NCBI GenBank assembly: GCA_947490345.1
Contig: CANLGL010000050.1
Coordinates: 1-40,811 of the forward strand
DNA from: Deltaproteobacteria bacterium
Lineage (GTDB): Bacteria > Myxococcota_A > UBA796 > SXON01
Direction of reading: 5' to 3'
Length of the DNA: 40,811 bases
Each line of letters opens with the position of its first letter. Positions within the stretch are counted from its first letter, which is position 1. Below are positions 23,671-31,892 of this stretch, piece after piece. The notes beneath the pieces are model-generated. The model searched no databases, was not told the origin of the DNA, and saw only the letters and a program-made list of their open reading frames with translations. The translations under genes and the position numbers were made by a program.

Positions 23671-23711
23671 CGTATTTACGATTTTTTCGTTTTTAGAATC
23701 CGCGCTATGCT
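23665..23711 (+). promoter_or_regulatory. AT-rich promoter region of the flp pilin gene
   Basis: Bases 23665-23698 are 27 A/T of 34 in an otherwise GC-rich sequence, with T-runs at 23665-23670, 23682-23687 and 23690-23694 and the 9-mer TTTTTTCGT occurring twice. TATGCT at 23706-23711 could be the -10 element. The -35 position (TTTTTC, 23683-23688) is poor, so an UP-element-like T-tract may make up for it. The start of transcription would be near 23718, about 41 nt before the pilin ATG. I found no sigma54 -24/-12 pattern. Confidence 0.45.
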
Positions 23712-23758
23712 TGTTGGGCCAGCACGGCTCCCAACCAACACTCGTGAGGAACTCCCCC

Positions 23759-23926
23759 ATGTTCAAGCAGCTCATTCAGGACGAATCCGGCGCCACCGCC
23801 ATTGAGTACGGCCTCATCGCGGGCCTCGTCGCCGTCGCGATCATCGTGGCGCTCACCGCGCTCGGTGACAGCCTCGACAGCCTGTTCTCCCAGATCTCTG
23901 ACGCGGTCGATAGCGCCGCAGGCTAA
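23759..23926 (+). CDS. flp: Flp/Fap-type type IVb pilin (major Tad pilin)
   Basis: The 55-aa prepilin is the major subunit of the Tad pilus. It has a short leader ending in Gly 11 (QDESG) and the Flp cleavage and processing motif ATAIEYGLIAGL, with Glu at +5 and Tyr at +6 of the mature protein. The hydrophobic helix that packs the fibre core follows (VAVAIIVALTAL), then a short C-terminal tail. The mature pilin would be only 44 residues, typical of the Flp class. ATG 23759 is preferred over an upstream start at 23711 because AGGA lies 8 nt before it and the leader has normal length. A strong hairpin follows the stop, so most transcripts may contain flp alone. The prepilin peptidase needed to cut it is not in the window. 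Confidence 0.95.
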   Translation: MFKQLIQDESGATAIEYGLIAGLVAVAIIVALTALGDSLDSLFSQISDAVDSAAG

Positions 23927-23942
23927 TCGGGCGTCGGCACTC

Positions 23943-23982
23943 GGGCGGGCGGTCGAAAGGCCGCTCGCCCTTCGTGTTTTTT
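23943..23982 (+). terminator. Attenuator-like terminator between flp and cpaB
   Basis: GGGCGGGCGGTC (23943-23954) pairs with GGCCGCTCGCCC (23959-23970) through 12 pairs, two of them G-T, with a GAAA tetraloop. TTCGTGTTTTTT follows at 23971-23982. This is the best intrinsic terminator in the window. Its place just after the pilin gene suggests partial termination, giving more pilin than machinery. I see no separate promoter in the 86 nt before cpaB. Confidence 0.85.
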
Positions 23983-24068
23983 GGGCGCAACCCCACGATT
24001 TGTGAAGTTTGCGTATCGGGCCAAAGGTCCATACATGGGGCCGCAGCCCTCCTACGGAGTAGTCGCAG

Positions 24069-25070
24069 ATGCAGAGGCAGCAGAATCCGGGGCGCGCGCG
24101 GGCGGGCTTGTTTCTCGTGGGCTCGGTCCTTTTGGCGCTCGTCGCGTCCGGTCTGGTCTTTCGGATCATCAAGTCCAAGCAGGATCAGCTCACCGAGGCG
24201 ACTCGCCCGAAAGAAACGCTCGACGTGGTCGTCGCCGCACGAGACCTGCTCGTGGGTCTGCCCATCGCCGAACAGGACGTGGTGGTGATCGCCGTGGTGC
24301 CCGGCAGCGTTCCGGAAGAGACGACCTTTTCCAAACTTGAAGATGTCATCGGTCGAACCCCGCGCGAGCGGATTCTCACCAGCGAGCCGATCCGCGATGA
24401 ACGAATCGCGCGGCCGGATGCTGGAATCGGCCTGAACGCGATTGTTCAGCCTGGAAAGCGGGCCATGACCGTGGCCACCAACACCGAAGACGCGGTGGCC
24501 GGGCTCCTGCACCCGGGAAACTATGTCGACATCATCGTCACCATCAAGCCGGAGGAGAACTCCGCGACCACCGCAAAGTGGGTGACCGACACGATTCTCC
24601 AGTCCATTCGGGTGCTCGCCGTGGGCGGCTCACTCAACGATCCGCTGGGCAAGACCACCGCGGAAAAGAAGGTGGTCAACACCGCGGACGGCAAGAAGGT
24701 CGAACTGAAGAAGAAGGACGGCAAAGACAACGCGGCGCGGCGGCTGAAGCCCAGCATCACGCTCGAGGTCACCCCGGACGAGGCCGAGAAGCTCGCATTG
24801 GCGGTGGCGCAAGGTGACATCTACGTCGTGTTGCGCAGCGACATCGACACCATGCCGTACGCGGACAGTGGTGTGAAATCGTCCAACACGCTGATCGGCC
24901 TTCCCGGTGTCCCGGCGACGGTGCGTCCCACCGTCATCCGGGCCGACACGCTTCCGGCGGGGCCTGGGGCGGTGATCATTCAGGGCTCGGACCGTACCGA
25001 CGTGAAGTTTGGCCCAGGTGGAACGACCGAAAGTAGTGATGGAAAGAAGAAAAGGAAGGAAAATCGATGA
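24069..25070 (+). CDS. cpaB: Tad pilus assembly protein CpaB/RcpC
   Basis: The 333-aa protein is the periplasmic, inner-membrane-anchored CpaB component, thought to link the secretin to the inner machinery. It has an N-terminal membrane anchor (AGLFLVGSVLLALVASGLVF) and an SAF domain with VVVAARDLLVGLPIAEQDV, LTSEPIRDERI and GKRAMTVATNTEDAVAGLLHPG. A CpaB-type C-terminal domain follows, with ITLEVTPDEAEKLALAVAQG. A Lys/Glu/Asp-rich insertion (about 198-221) and a charged C-terminal tail look disordered. ATG 24069 has GGAG 9 nt upstream. Its stop overlaps the cpaC start (ATGA). Confidence 0.93.
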   Translation: MQRQQNPGRARAGLFLVGSVLLALVASGLVFRIIKSKQDQLTEATRPKETLDVVVAARDLLVGLPIAEQDVVVIAVVPGSVPEETTFSKLEDVIGRTPRERILTSEPIRDERIARPDAGIGLNAIVQPGKRAMTVATNTEDAVAGLLHPGNYVDIIVTIKPEENSATTAKWVTDTILQSIRVLAVGGSLNDPLGKTTAEKKVVNTADGKKVELKKKDGKDNAARRLKPSITLEVTPDEAEKLALAVAQGDIYVVLRSDIDTMPYADSGVKSSNTLIGLPGVPATVRPTVIRADTLPAGPGAVIIQGSDRTDVKFGPGGTTESSDGKKKRKENR

Positions 25071-26440
25071 GCTGGTTGCCCGTTGCCGCGGTCTCGGTTT
25101 TGGCCCTCGCCTCCCCGTCCGCCTATGCGGCGGATGCCGCGGGCGTCGTCGACGTAGGGGTGGGAACCTCGGTCATCAAGAACGAAGGCCGCGTGATCGC
25201 CCGGGTGCTGCTCAGCGATGCGGCGGTGGCCGAGGTTCGCCTGCTTGAAGAAGGGCAGTACCAGGTGCGTGGTCTTCAGATCGGCAACACGGACCTGTAC
25301 GTCTGGTTCCGGGGCGACGAGTCGCGACCGAAGGCCTACCGCATCATCGTGACCAACGATCTCAGCGACATGGAGCGTCGGATCCGCGAGACGGTGCACG
25401 GCGGAGAACCGCCGAAGGTCTACGCCCTCCGAGATCGCCTGGTGGTTGAGGGAACGGTGTCGGACATGGACACGCTGGAGCGAATCGCGGCGATCTCCCG
25501 GGTCTACGACAAAGAGTTCATCAACCTCATGGCCGTCACCGGCGACCACCAGGTGCAGCTCAAAGTGGTTTTTGCCGAGTTGAGTCGGTCGGGGCTACGC
25601 GAGCTGGGCCTCAACGCCATCGGCGGGGTCGGAACGGTTTTCGGGGGCATCCAGACGCCGACGAACACCGCCGCCTACGACACCCGCATGTGGTCGGCCG
25701 ATGCCGTTCCCAACATCAATGGCGGCCTCAGCCAGGCGACGTCCGCCGAGGCGTTCAACATTGTCGGGATGGTGACGGGCGCGGTCAATATCGCGAGCGT
25801 TCTTTCGGTCCTCGAGCAGTATTCCCTGGCCAAGACGCTCGCGCAGCCCACGCTGGTGGCGCTGTCGGGGCAACAGGCGGAAACGCTCATCGGCGGCGAG
25901 GTTCCGGTGCCGGTTGCGCAGGTCGGCAATCGCATCACCATCGAGTACAAGGAGTACGGGGTCAAGCTCGTCTTCGTGCCGACGGTCCTGGCCGGGGAGC
26001 TCATCGACGTTCGCACCTACGTCGAGGTCTCCGACGTGGACCCGAACACCTCGACGCGTATCGCCGGTATTGAAATTCCGGGCATGCAATCTCGCAAGGT
26101 GAAGACCCAGCTCCGCATCGAAAGCGGGAAGACCTTCGCGATGGCGGGAATGCTGGACGAGCGCATCGAGTCCACGCGCGCGGTGGTCCCCTTGCTGGGC
26201 GACCTTCCCATCATCGGTGCTCTCTTCCGATACGTCCGCCACGAGCGGAAAGAGACCGAGCTCGTCGTCTTTGTGACCCCCACCCTGGTTCGGCCGATGG
26301 CCGCGGGGGAGGTGCCCGCACCCCCGGGCGCAAGTGAGGGGTACAACCCCAACGACTTCGAGCTTTTCATGATGGGCCAGCTCACCGAGTCGGGCAGCCG
26401 CACCGCCCAGCCCACCGGGGCCTACGGGATGAAACGATAG
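25067..26440 (+). CDS. cpaC: Tad pilus secretin CpaC/RcpA
   Basis: The 457-aa outer-membrane secretin forms the channel for the pilus. It has a signal peptide (MSWLPVAAVSVLALASPSAYA), an N-terminal domain resembling a pilus/BON-type segment (VIARVLLSDAAVAEVRLL, then LRDRLVVEGTVSDMDTLERI), and a secretin domain with VNIASVLSVLEQYSLAKTLA, GGEVPVPVAQ and the secretin signature VPLLGDLPIIGALFR near the C-terminus. The last 40 residues are a Pro/Gly-rich tail. The length is typical. It overlaps cpaB by 4 nt and is followed by cpaE after 2 nt. The TPR protein and lipoproteins later in the operon are candidates for pilotin-like helpers of this secretin. Confidence 0.95.
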   Translation: MSWLPVAAVSVLALASPSAYAADAAGVVDVGVGTSVIKNEGRVIARVLLSDAAVAEVRLLEEGQYQVRGLQIGNTDLYVWFRGDESRPKAYRIIVTNDLSDMERRIRETVHGGEPPKVYALRDRLVVEGTVSDMDTLERIAAISRVYDKEFINLMAVTGDHQVQLKVVFAELSRSGLRELGLNAIGGVGTVFGGIQTPTNTAAYDTRMWSADAVPNINGGLSQATSAEAFNIVGMVTGAVNIASVLSVLEQYSLAKTLAQPTLVALSGQQAETLIGGEVPVPVAQVGNRITIEYKEYGVKLVFVPTVLAGELIDVRTYVEVSDVDPNTSTRIAGIEIPGMQSRKVKTQLRIESGKTFAMAGMLDERIESTRAVVPLLGDLPIIGALFRYVRHERKETELVVFVTPTLVRPMAAGEVPAPPGASEGYNPNDFELFMMGQLTESGSRTAQPTGAYGMKR

Positions 26441-26442
26441 GC

Positions 26443-27630
26443 ATGCCGCCCACTCATCCCAACTCGCCGGCCAACGCGGCGTCGGTCCTGGTCGTCGGGG
26501 TGGATGCCCGCGCCATGGGTCAGATCCGCGAGACGCTCGGGACCGAGGCCGTGCTCTCCGCGGCTCCCGTACCGTACGAAGAGGCGGTCGCAGCGGTCCG
26601 CCGGCAGCGTCCGGACGTCGTCGTCACCGGGTTCGACGCCGACCCTGAAGAGGCCGTGCGTTTGGCGCCGATGTTGTTGGCCGAGGCGGGGACCAAGGTA
26701 CACCTGGTCGCGCTGAGCAGCGGGGCGGACCCGGACCGAATCCGGGCGGCGATGCGGGCTGGCTACCGCGAGTTCGTGGTTTTGCCTGCCGATGCCGAGC
26801 TTTTGCGGCAGGCTGTCCACGAGGCCACCTGGTCTGGTGACCGAGACGAAGACGCGGGCGAGGTCGTTGCGCTTTGGGGGGCCAAGGGCGGGGTTGGAAC
26901 AACCTTTCTTTCGGTGAACCTCGCGGGCGAGCTCAGCCCGGTTCATCGCGCGTGTGTGGTCGACCTCGACTTCGCGATGGGGGACGTTGCGGCCTTCCTC
27001 GACCTGACAGTCACCCAGTCGATCGCGGACGTTTTTCGCAATATCGGCCGCTTGGACGAGCGAATGCTGGCGGGAAGCGTCGCCATCCACGCCAGCAAGG
27101 TTCATGTTTTGGGCCAGCCGACCGAGTTGGACACCCGTGAGGAACCTCGCGGAGACCTCGTGATGCGCGTGCTCACGGCGGCCTCGCGCTCGTATCAGTA
27201 CGTGCTCGCCGACCTGGGCGCCTCGCTTGACGAGGCTTCGGTGACTGCGGTGACGGTGGCCGATCATATTGTCGTCATCACCACCCCGGACATCCCGAGC
27301 GTCAAGGACGCCTGGCGGCGGCTCCAGTTCATCGACAAACTCGGGCTGGAGCGGGATCGCATCCGTCTGGTCGTGAATCGCTGGGACCGCAAGACCGCCC
27401 AGGTCAGCCTGGCGGACATCGAGCAGAACCTCGGGCGCCGGGTCGATGCGACGGTGTGTGACGAGCGGCAGGCCCTGCGGGCGGTCGCGGAAGGGGTGCT
27501 CTTGCGAGAGTTCGACAAAAAGTGCGAGGGTGCTCGCGACGTTGGCCGACTGGTGGGATTGCTCACCGGGGAAGAGATGGCTGACGACTCCAAACCAACA
27601 AGCTTTATGAGCCGGCTTTTCGGCCGCTGA
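26443..27630 (+). CDS. cpaE: Tad pilus localisation ATPase CpaE/TadZ
   Basis: The 395-aa protein is the MinD/ParA-like factor that places the Tad machine in the cell. The N-terminal part (about 12-125) is a receiver-like domain (VLVVGVDARAM, VVVTGFDAD, AMRAGYREFVVLP); it lacks a clear complete phospho-acceptor set. The ATPase domain has the deviant Walker A GAKGGVGTT with the signature lysine, VVDLDFAMGDVAAFLDL (switch I region), and VLADLGASLDEAS with VVITTPDIPSVKDAWR. No membrane segment is visible. It starts 2 nt after cpaC and ends 7 nt before cpaF. The short C-terminal tail ends SRLFGR, which may be a membrane-targeting or interaction motif. Confidence 0.93.
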   Translation: MPPTHPNSPANAASVLVVGVDARAMGQIRETLGTEAVLSAAPVPYEEAVAAVRRQRPDVVVTGFDADPEEAVRLAPMLLAEAGTKVHLVALSSGADPDRIRAAMRAGYREFVVLPADAELLRQAVHEATWSGDRDEDAGEVVALWGAKGGVGTTFLSVNLAGELSPVHRACVVDLDFAMGDVAAFLDLTVTQSIADVFRNIGRLDERMLAGSVAIHASKVHVLGQPTELDTREEPRGDLVMRVLTAASRSYQYVLADLGASLDEASVTAVTVADHIVVITTPDIPSVKDAWRRLQFIDKLGLERDRIRLVVNRWDRKTAQVSLADIEQNLGRRVDATVCDERQALRAVAEGVLLREFDKKCEGARDVGRLVGLLTGEEMADDSKPTSFMSRLFGR

Positions 27631-27637
27631 GGTAGCC

Positions 27638-28981
27638 GTGTCCTCCCGACTCATCGACCGTGTCCGTGGGGCCCAGGCCCGTTTCCGTCAGACGCCGGGC
27701 TCCACCAATCAGGAGGAGTACGGGCGCATCAAGCGTGCGCTGCACAATGAGATCATCGAGTCTCTCGACTTCGAACAGGTGGGCTCGACGCCCAGGGACG
27801 AGCTCGCCGAGAAGCTCCGCGAGACGCTTACCATCGAGGTGGAAGGTCGCGCGCTGCCGCTCAATCGCATGGAGCGCGAGCGGCTCGTTGAGGAAATCCT
27901 CGACGACATTCTCGGTCTCGGGCCGCTCGAACCGCTCTTGAAGGATCCGGATGTGTCAGACATCCTGGTCAACGCCTACGATCAGGTCTGGGTCGAAAAG
28001 CGCGGCTTGCTTCAGCGGGTTGATGCTCGGTTCCACGACAACCGGCACTTGATGCAGGTGATCGAGCGCATCGTGTCCGCAGTCGGGCGCCGCATCGATG
28101 AGACCAGTCCCATGGTGGACGCGCGCTTGGCAGATGGCAGTCGTTTCAACGCGATCATCCCGCCCCTGGCGCTGGAAGGGCCCGCCGTCTCGATCCGCCG
28201 CTTCGGCACCCGCCAGATCACCAGCGATGATCTCGTGGCGATGGGATCCTGCCCTCGGCCGATCATGGAGGTGCTGCGCGGCGTCGTGCGGAGCAAGCTC
28301 AACGTCATCATCTCTGGCGGCACCGGCTCCGGAAAGACGACGTTGCTCAACGTGCTCTCGGGCTTCATCCCCGATGGCGAGCGCATCATCACCATCGAAG
28401 ATTCGGCGGAGCTGCAAATCCAGCAGAATCACTGCGTGCGCCTGGAGACGAGGCCGCCCAACGTCGAGGGCAAGGGTGAGGTCACCCAGCGCGACCTGGT
28501 GAAGAACTGCCTGCGCATGCGACCTGACCGGATCATTCTCGGTGAGATCCGCGGCCAGGAAGCGATTGACATGTTGCAGGCGATGAACACCGGCCATGAT
28601 GGATCGCTCGCCACTGTCCACGCGAACACCACGCGCGACGCCGTTTCCCGCCTCGAAACCATGGTTGGCATGGGCATGCCCAACCTCTCGGACAAGAACA
28701 TCCGTGAGATGATCGCACGTGCGGTGGACGTGATTATTCAGCTTGATCGTATGAATGACGGAACGCGGCGAGTCCTCGCCGTGACCGAGGTGGTCGGAAT
28801 GGAAGGCAACGTGGTCACCACGCAAGACATCTTTACGTTTGAGCAGCGGACCGTGGACGAGGAAGGGCGCGTGCGCGGCACTTTCAAGGCAACCGGAGTC
28901 CGACCGCGATTTGCGTCCCGCCTGCAGAAGTTCGGTATCGAGCTTTCCCATGAGCTCTTCCGGTTCGAGCAGGATGTCTGA
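27638..28981 (+). CDS. cpaF: Tad pilus motor ATPase CpaF/TadA
   Basis: The 447-aa hexameric ATPase powers extension of the pilus, and in Caulobacter the single CpaF motor also powers retraction. The N-terminal domain (LGLGPLEPLLKDPDVSDILV) is followed by the catalytic domain with ISGGTGSGKTTLLNVL (Walker A), ITIEDSAELQI (Asp box), RMRPDRIILGEIRGQEAID (Walker B region) and GHDGSLATVHANT (His box). All key motifs are intact. The start is GTG 27638, 7 nt after cpaE; the coding sequence ends 8 nt inside tadB. The length fits the family (about 430-500). Confidence 0.96.
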   Translation: MSSRLIDRVRGAQARFRQTPGSTNQEEYGRIKRALHNEIIESLDFEQVGSTPRDELAEKLRETLTIEVEGRALPLNRMERERLVEEILDDILGLGPLEPLLKDPDVSDILVNAYDQVWVEKRGLLQRVDARFHDNRHLMQVIERIVSAVGRRIDETSPMVDARLADGSRFNAIIPPLALEGPAVSIRRFGTRQITSDDLVAMGSCPRPIMEVLRGVVRSKLNVIISGGTGSGKTTLLNVLSGFIPDGERIITIEDSAELQIQQNHCVRLETRPPNVEGKGEVTQRDLVKNCLRMRPDRIILGEIRGQEAIDMLQAMNTGHDGSLATVHANTTRDAVSRLETMVGMGMPNLSDKNIREMIARAVDVIIQLDRMNDGTRRVLAVTEVVGMEGNVVTTQDIFTFEQRTVDEEGRVRGTFKATGVRPRFASRLQKFGIELSHELFRFEQDV

Positions 28982-29912
28982 CCCGTCGGCAATTCTCCTG
29001 GTGCTGGCGATCGCCTTTTTGATCGGCGCCGTCTTGCTCATGGGGCAGTTCGCCTTCTGGTCGCTGTCGGCGCGGCAGGAAGAAGATCAGCGTGAGTTGT
29101 CGCGACGAATTGGTGTACTGAGCGACAAACAGACGTCCCCGCTGCTCCGCTTTGGCGCCACAACCGATCGGATGGCCGGATTTCTGGACGAGGCGCTCCG
29201 TTCGGCTGGCATGCCCTACACCATTGATGCGCTGTATCGGAACATGCTCCTGTGGGGCGTGGCTGGCATGGTCATCGGTCTGATCGTGCTGCGCGGTCCC
29301 GGCGCGCTCATCGGGGTGGTTCTTGGTGGGGTCCCGGTGTTCCTGCTCACGCGCGCGGCCAACACCCGCATCGCCCGACTGACCGAGCAACTGCCGGACG
29401 GTCTCGATCTGCTCGCGCGCTCGCTTCAAGCCGGTCACGGCCTCGGCGAGAGCCTGCGCCTGGTTGCCGAAGAGATGCCCGAGCCGATTGCGTCGGAGTT
29501 CGGACGGGTGTTCGAGGAACAAAATCTGGGTCGCGATACGCGAGAGTGTTTTCACAATCTCTGCCGCCGCAACCCACGGAGCTTCGACCTGCGGATATTC
29601 GTGAGTTCGGTGTTGCTTCAGCGGGACACCGGCGGCAATCTCGTGGAGATTCTTCAAGGCATCGCGCACACCATCCGTGAACGGTTCGTCTTCCACGGGA
29701 AGGAGGGTGCGCTCACGTCAGAGGCAAGGTTTACGGCCTATATTCTGGGTGGGCTGCCCTTTGTCATCGGCGGCTTGATCACCGTCTTGTCGCCGGGGTA
29801 CATCGACCCGCTGTTCATCGACCCACTCGGGAAGCTCATGATCGCCGGCGGCGCGATCTGGTTCCTGACCGGCGTCTTCATCATGCGTGAGCTCGCCAAG
29901 GTGGAGCTCTGA
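28974..29912 (+). CDS. tadB: Tad pilus inner-membrane platform protein TadB
   Basis: The 312-aa protein is the first of two T2SSF/GspF-type platform proteins. It has an N-terminal membrane helix (ILLVLAIAFLIGAVLLMG), a pair of helices around residues 90-130 (GMVIGLIVLRGPGALIGVVLGGVPVF), a cytoplasmic helical domain with LPDGLDLLARSLQAGHGLGESL, and a C-terminal helix pair (ILGGLPFVIGGLITVLS, LMIAGGAIWFLTGVFIM). ATG 28974 overlaps cpaF by 8 nt; a longer in-frame version exists but its extra 45 residues are the shadow of cpaF. Its stop shares a base with the tadC start (TGATG). Confidence 0.94.
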   Translation: MSDPSAILLVLAIAFLIGAVLLMGQFAFWSLSARQEEDQRELSRRIGVLSDKQTSPLLRFGATTDRMAGFLDEALRSAGMPYTIDALYRNMLLWGVAGMVIGLIVLRGPGALIGVVLGGVPVFLLTRAANTRIARLTEQLPDGLDLLARSLQAGHGLGESLRLVAEEMPEPIASEFGRVFEEQNLGRDTRECFHNLCRRNPRSFDLRIFVSSVLLQRDTGGNLVEILQGIAHTIRERFVFHGKEGALTSEARFTAYILGGLPFVIGGLITVLSPGYIDPLFIDPLGKLMIAGGAIWFLTGVFIMRELAKVEL

Positions 29913-30919
29913 TGGAGCCGACGGTCCTTGCCGCCATCACAGTCTCGGGTGCCGCCGCGCTCGGGCTGGCCATCGGCGTTTGGCAGCTCGTCAACCCCGA
30001 CAAGAGCGCTGGCGAGCGGCTCGCGGAGTACACGGGCGGCGGCGCTCGCGACGGCATGCCGACGCGGCTGCACACGATCACGCGTCGGGCGGCGCGACTC
30101 TCATCGGGGACGGAGTCCGAGGTCGCTGAGACCCGCCGGTGGCTGAGCCAGGCCGGCATCCGTGGGCGTAGCGCCGGAGAGTTGTACAGCGCAGCCCGAA
30201 CGTTGGGGCTCGTTTTCGGGGGGCTTCTCGGCTTTCTGCTCGTGCTTTTGTGGGTGCAGCGCTTCGGGGCCGATCCGGTGGCGGGCGCGACCTCCGATGC
30301 GGCCGCCGCGAGTCTGCCAGCCACCGAGCGGCTGCGGGTCTTGGCCAAGTACATGGGCGGGCTCGTGGTGGGGGCGGCGGTCGGCTACTACGGGCCATTC
30401 ATCTACGTTTACAACGCGGTGCAGAAGCGGAAAGACTCGATCCTGAAGTCATTTCCGGACTCTCTGGACCTGCTTGTCTCCTCGGTCGAAGCGGGTCTTG
30501 GGCTTGACGCGGGCTTCCGTCGGGTGGCCGATGAGATCGAAGTGGCGTCACCGGAGCTCTCCCAGGAGATGCAACTGGTCAACCACGAGGTGACCGCGGG
30601 AGTGGCTCGGGTCGACGCCCTGCGCCACCTTGAGGAGCGTGTGGGCCTCGACGACGTGACGTCACTGGTCAACGTGCTGATCCAGGCCGAGCGCTTTGGC
30701 TCCAGCGTGGCGCGAGCGCTTCGGGTGCATAGCGGCCACATTCGCGTCAAGCGCATGCAGCGTGCCGAGACCAAGGCGGCGCAGGTCTCCCCGAAGTTGA
30801 CCGTGGTCATGATCATCTTCATCATGCCCACCCTGCTTTTGGTCCTGCTCGGCCCCGCCGCGATCAAGATGAAGAACATCCTGTTGCCGGCCGCCCAGGA
30901 CAAGGGGCTCACCCCATGA
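29912..30919 (+). CDS. tadC: Tad pilus inner-membrane platform protein TadC
   Basis: The 335-aa protein is the second T2SSF-type platform component and pairs with TadB. It has an N-terminal helix (AAITVSGAAALGLAIGVWQLV), a segment of two helices with GLVFGGLLGFLLVLLWV and GLVVGAAVGYYGPFIYVY, then the T2SSF helical domain (SFPDSLDLLVSSVEAGLGLD, VGLDDVTSLVNVLIQAERFG), and a C-terminal helix (LTVVMIIFIMPTLLLVLLGP). The motif FPDSLDLL..SVEAGLG is typical of the family. It overlaps both neighbours: TGATG with tadB and ATGA with the TPR gene. Confidence 0.94.
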   Translation: MEPTVLAAITVSGAAALGLAIGVWQLVNPDKSAGERLAEYTGGGARDGMPTRLHTITRRAARLSSGTESEVAETRRWLSQAGIRGRSAGELYSAARTLGLVFGGLLGFLLVLLWVQRFGADPVAGATSDAAAASLPATERLRVLAKYMGGLVVGAAVGYYGPFIYVYNAVQKRKDSILKSFPDSLDLLVSSVEAGLGLDAGFRRVADEIEVASPELSQEMQLVNHEVTAGVARVDALRHLEERVGLDDVTSLVNVLIQAERFGSSVARALRVHSGHIRVKRMQRAETKAAQVSPKLTVVMIIFIMPTLLLVLLGPAAIKMKNILLPAAQDKGLTP

Positions 30920-31653
30920 TCTGGTCCGTCCTGTTGAGCATCGCCCTGGCGGGACCCCTGGCCAAGGCTGGCCCCGACCTCAGTGACGCGCGCGTGCGGC
31001 TCGCGACGCAGCTCGACGTGCTCGACACCATGCTGGAAAACGGGATGGCGGAGCAAGCGCTGGCGATGATCGGCGAGATGCACAAACAAGGCGCGAAGGA
31101 CGCGCGGATCGACATCGCCAAGGGTCGCGCCATGCACCAGCGCGGTCTCGATCACGACGCCGAGCGGGTGCTTCGTGAGGTCACCAAGAAGTACCCTGGT
31201 CGGGCGGAAGGATGGGCCCAACTCGGCGTGCTGCTCGCCGACGTCGGCCAGGTCCCCGAGGCGGTCACCTCGCTCAAACGCGCTGCCCGCCTCGCTCCCA
31301 GCGACGCTGGCATTGCCAACAACCTTGGCTTTGTGCTTCTGGCGCAAGGCGACGCGGAGGGCGCCGTCGACGCGCTGCGAGACGCGCTCGAGCTTGAGCC
31401 AGCCGCGACGCGCACGCGCAACAACCTTGGATTCGCCCTGGTCCGCCTCGATCGCTATGATGAGGCGATGGAGACTTTCCGGGCCGCTGCGGGCGAGGAG
31501 TCGGACGCCCGCTACAACTTCGGTGCGGCCTGCGAGGCCGCGGGCGACCGTCCGGCAGCAATCACCGCCTACGAACGCGCCATCTCGATTCGCCCGGGGC
31601 ACTCGCAGGCGGTCCCGGCATTGTCCCGCATCCTAAAGGAAACCAACAAATGA
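30916..31653 (+). CDS. TadD-like TPR protein of the Tad pilus
   Basis: The 245-aa exported protein has an uncharged signal segment (MIWSVLLSIALAGPLAKA), with no lipobox Cys. About five tetratricopeptide repeats follow from residue 40 on. The clearest are PGRAEGWAQLGVLLADVGQ, DAGIANNLGFVLLAQGDAE and RTRNNLGFALVRLDRYDEA. TadD proteins are TPR lipoproteins thought to help the secretin assemble; this one fits by position and fold but lacks the lipid anchor. It overlaps tadC by ATGA at its start and the next lipoprotein gene by ATGA at its stop. Confidence 0.85.
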   Translation: MIWSVLLSIALAGPLAKAGPDLSDARVRLATQLDVLDTMLENGMAEQALAMIGEMHKQGAKDARIDIAKGRAMHQRGLDHDAERVLREVTKKYPGRAEGWAQLGVLLADVGQVPEAVTSLKRAARLAPSDAGIANNLGFVLLAQGDAEGAVDALRDALELEPAATRTRNNLGFALVRLDRYDEAMETFRAAAGEESDARYNFGAACEAAGDRPAAITAYERAISIRPGHSQAVPALSRILKETNK

Positions 31654-31892
31654 TCACTCTCCTTCTTGCGGTGGGTTGCGGCCAACCGGCGCACATCCAA
31701 TACGACTACGGGCGTGCTTTCAACGAGGCGATCTCCACGCAGGCAACGCGCGACCGCGCCTCGGCGAGCGACGACGCCTACCCCATCGGCGGTGCGGAAG
31801 CCCTCGCCACCCGCGAGAACGCCCGGAAGGCCGCGACCGACACCGAAAAAGGGATTCCGACCATCACCGCCAGCGTGGACACCAAAAAGTGA
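31650..31892 (+). CDS. Small Tad-associated lipoprotein (80 aa)
   Basis: The signal is MITLLLAVGC with the lipid Cys at position 10. No earlier start is possible, so the signal has only 9 residues and no basic residue. The mature part follows a pattern I recall from small lipoproteins encoded in Tad loci: YDYGRAFNEAISTQ, a Gln/Asp/Pro stretch, then GGAEALATRENARKA and a Lys-ending tail. It overlaps both neighbours by 4 nt (ATGA and GTGA), so it is translated as part of the Tad run. A role in the outer-membrane end of the machine is inferred. The similarity rests on memory, not on a search. Confidence 0.72.
   Translation: MITLLLAVGCGQPAHIQYDYGRAFNEAISTQATRDRASASDDAYPIGGAEALATRENARKAATDTEKGIPTITASVDTKK

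Noticed and set aside
28839..28973. Longer N-terminus for TadB
   Set aside because: The extra 45 residues are the shadow of cpaF; the internal ATG at 28974 directly precedes the expected membrane helix.
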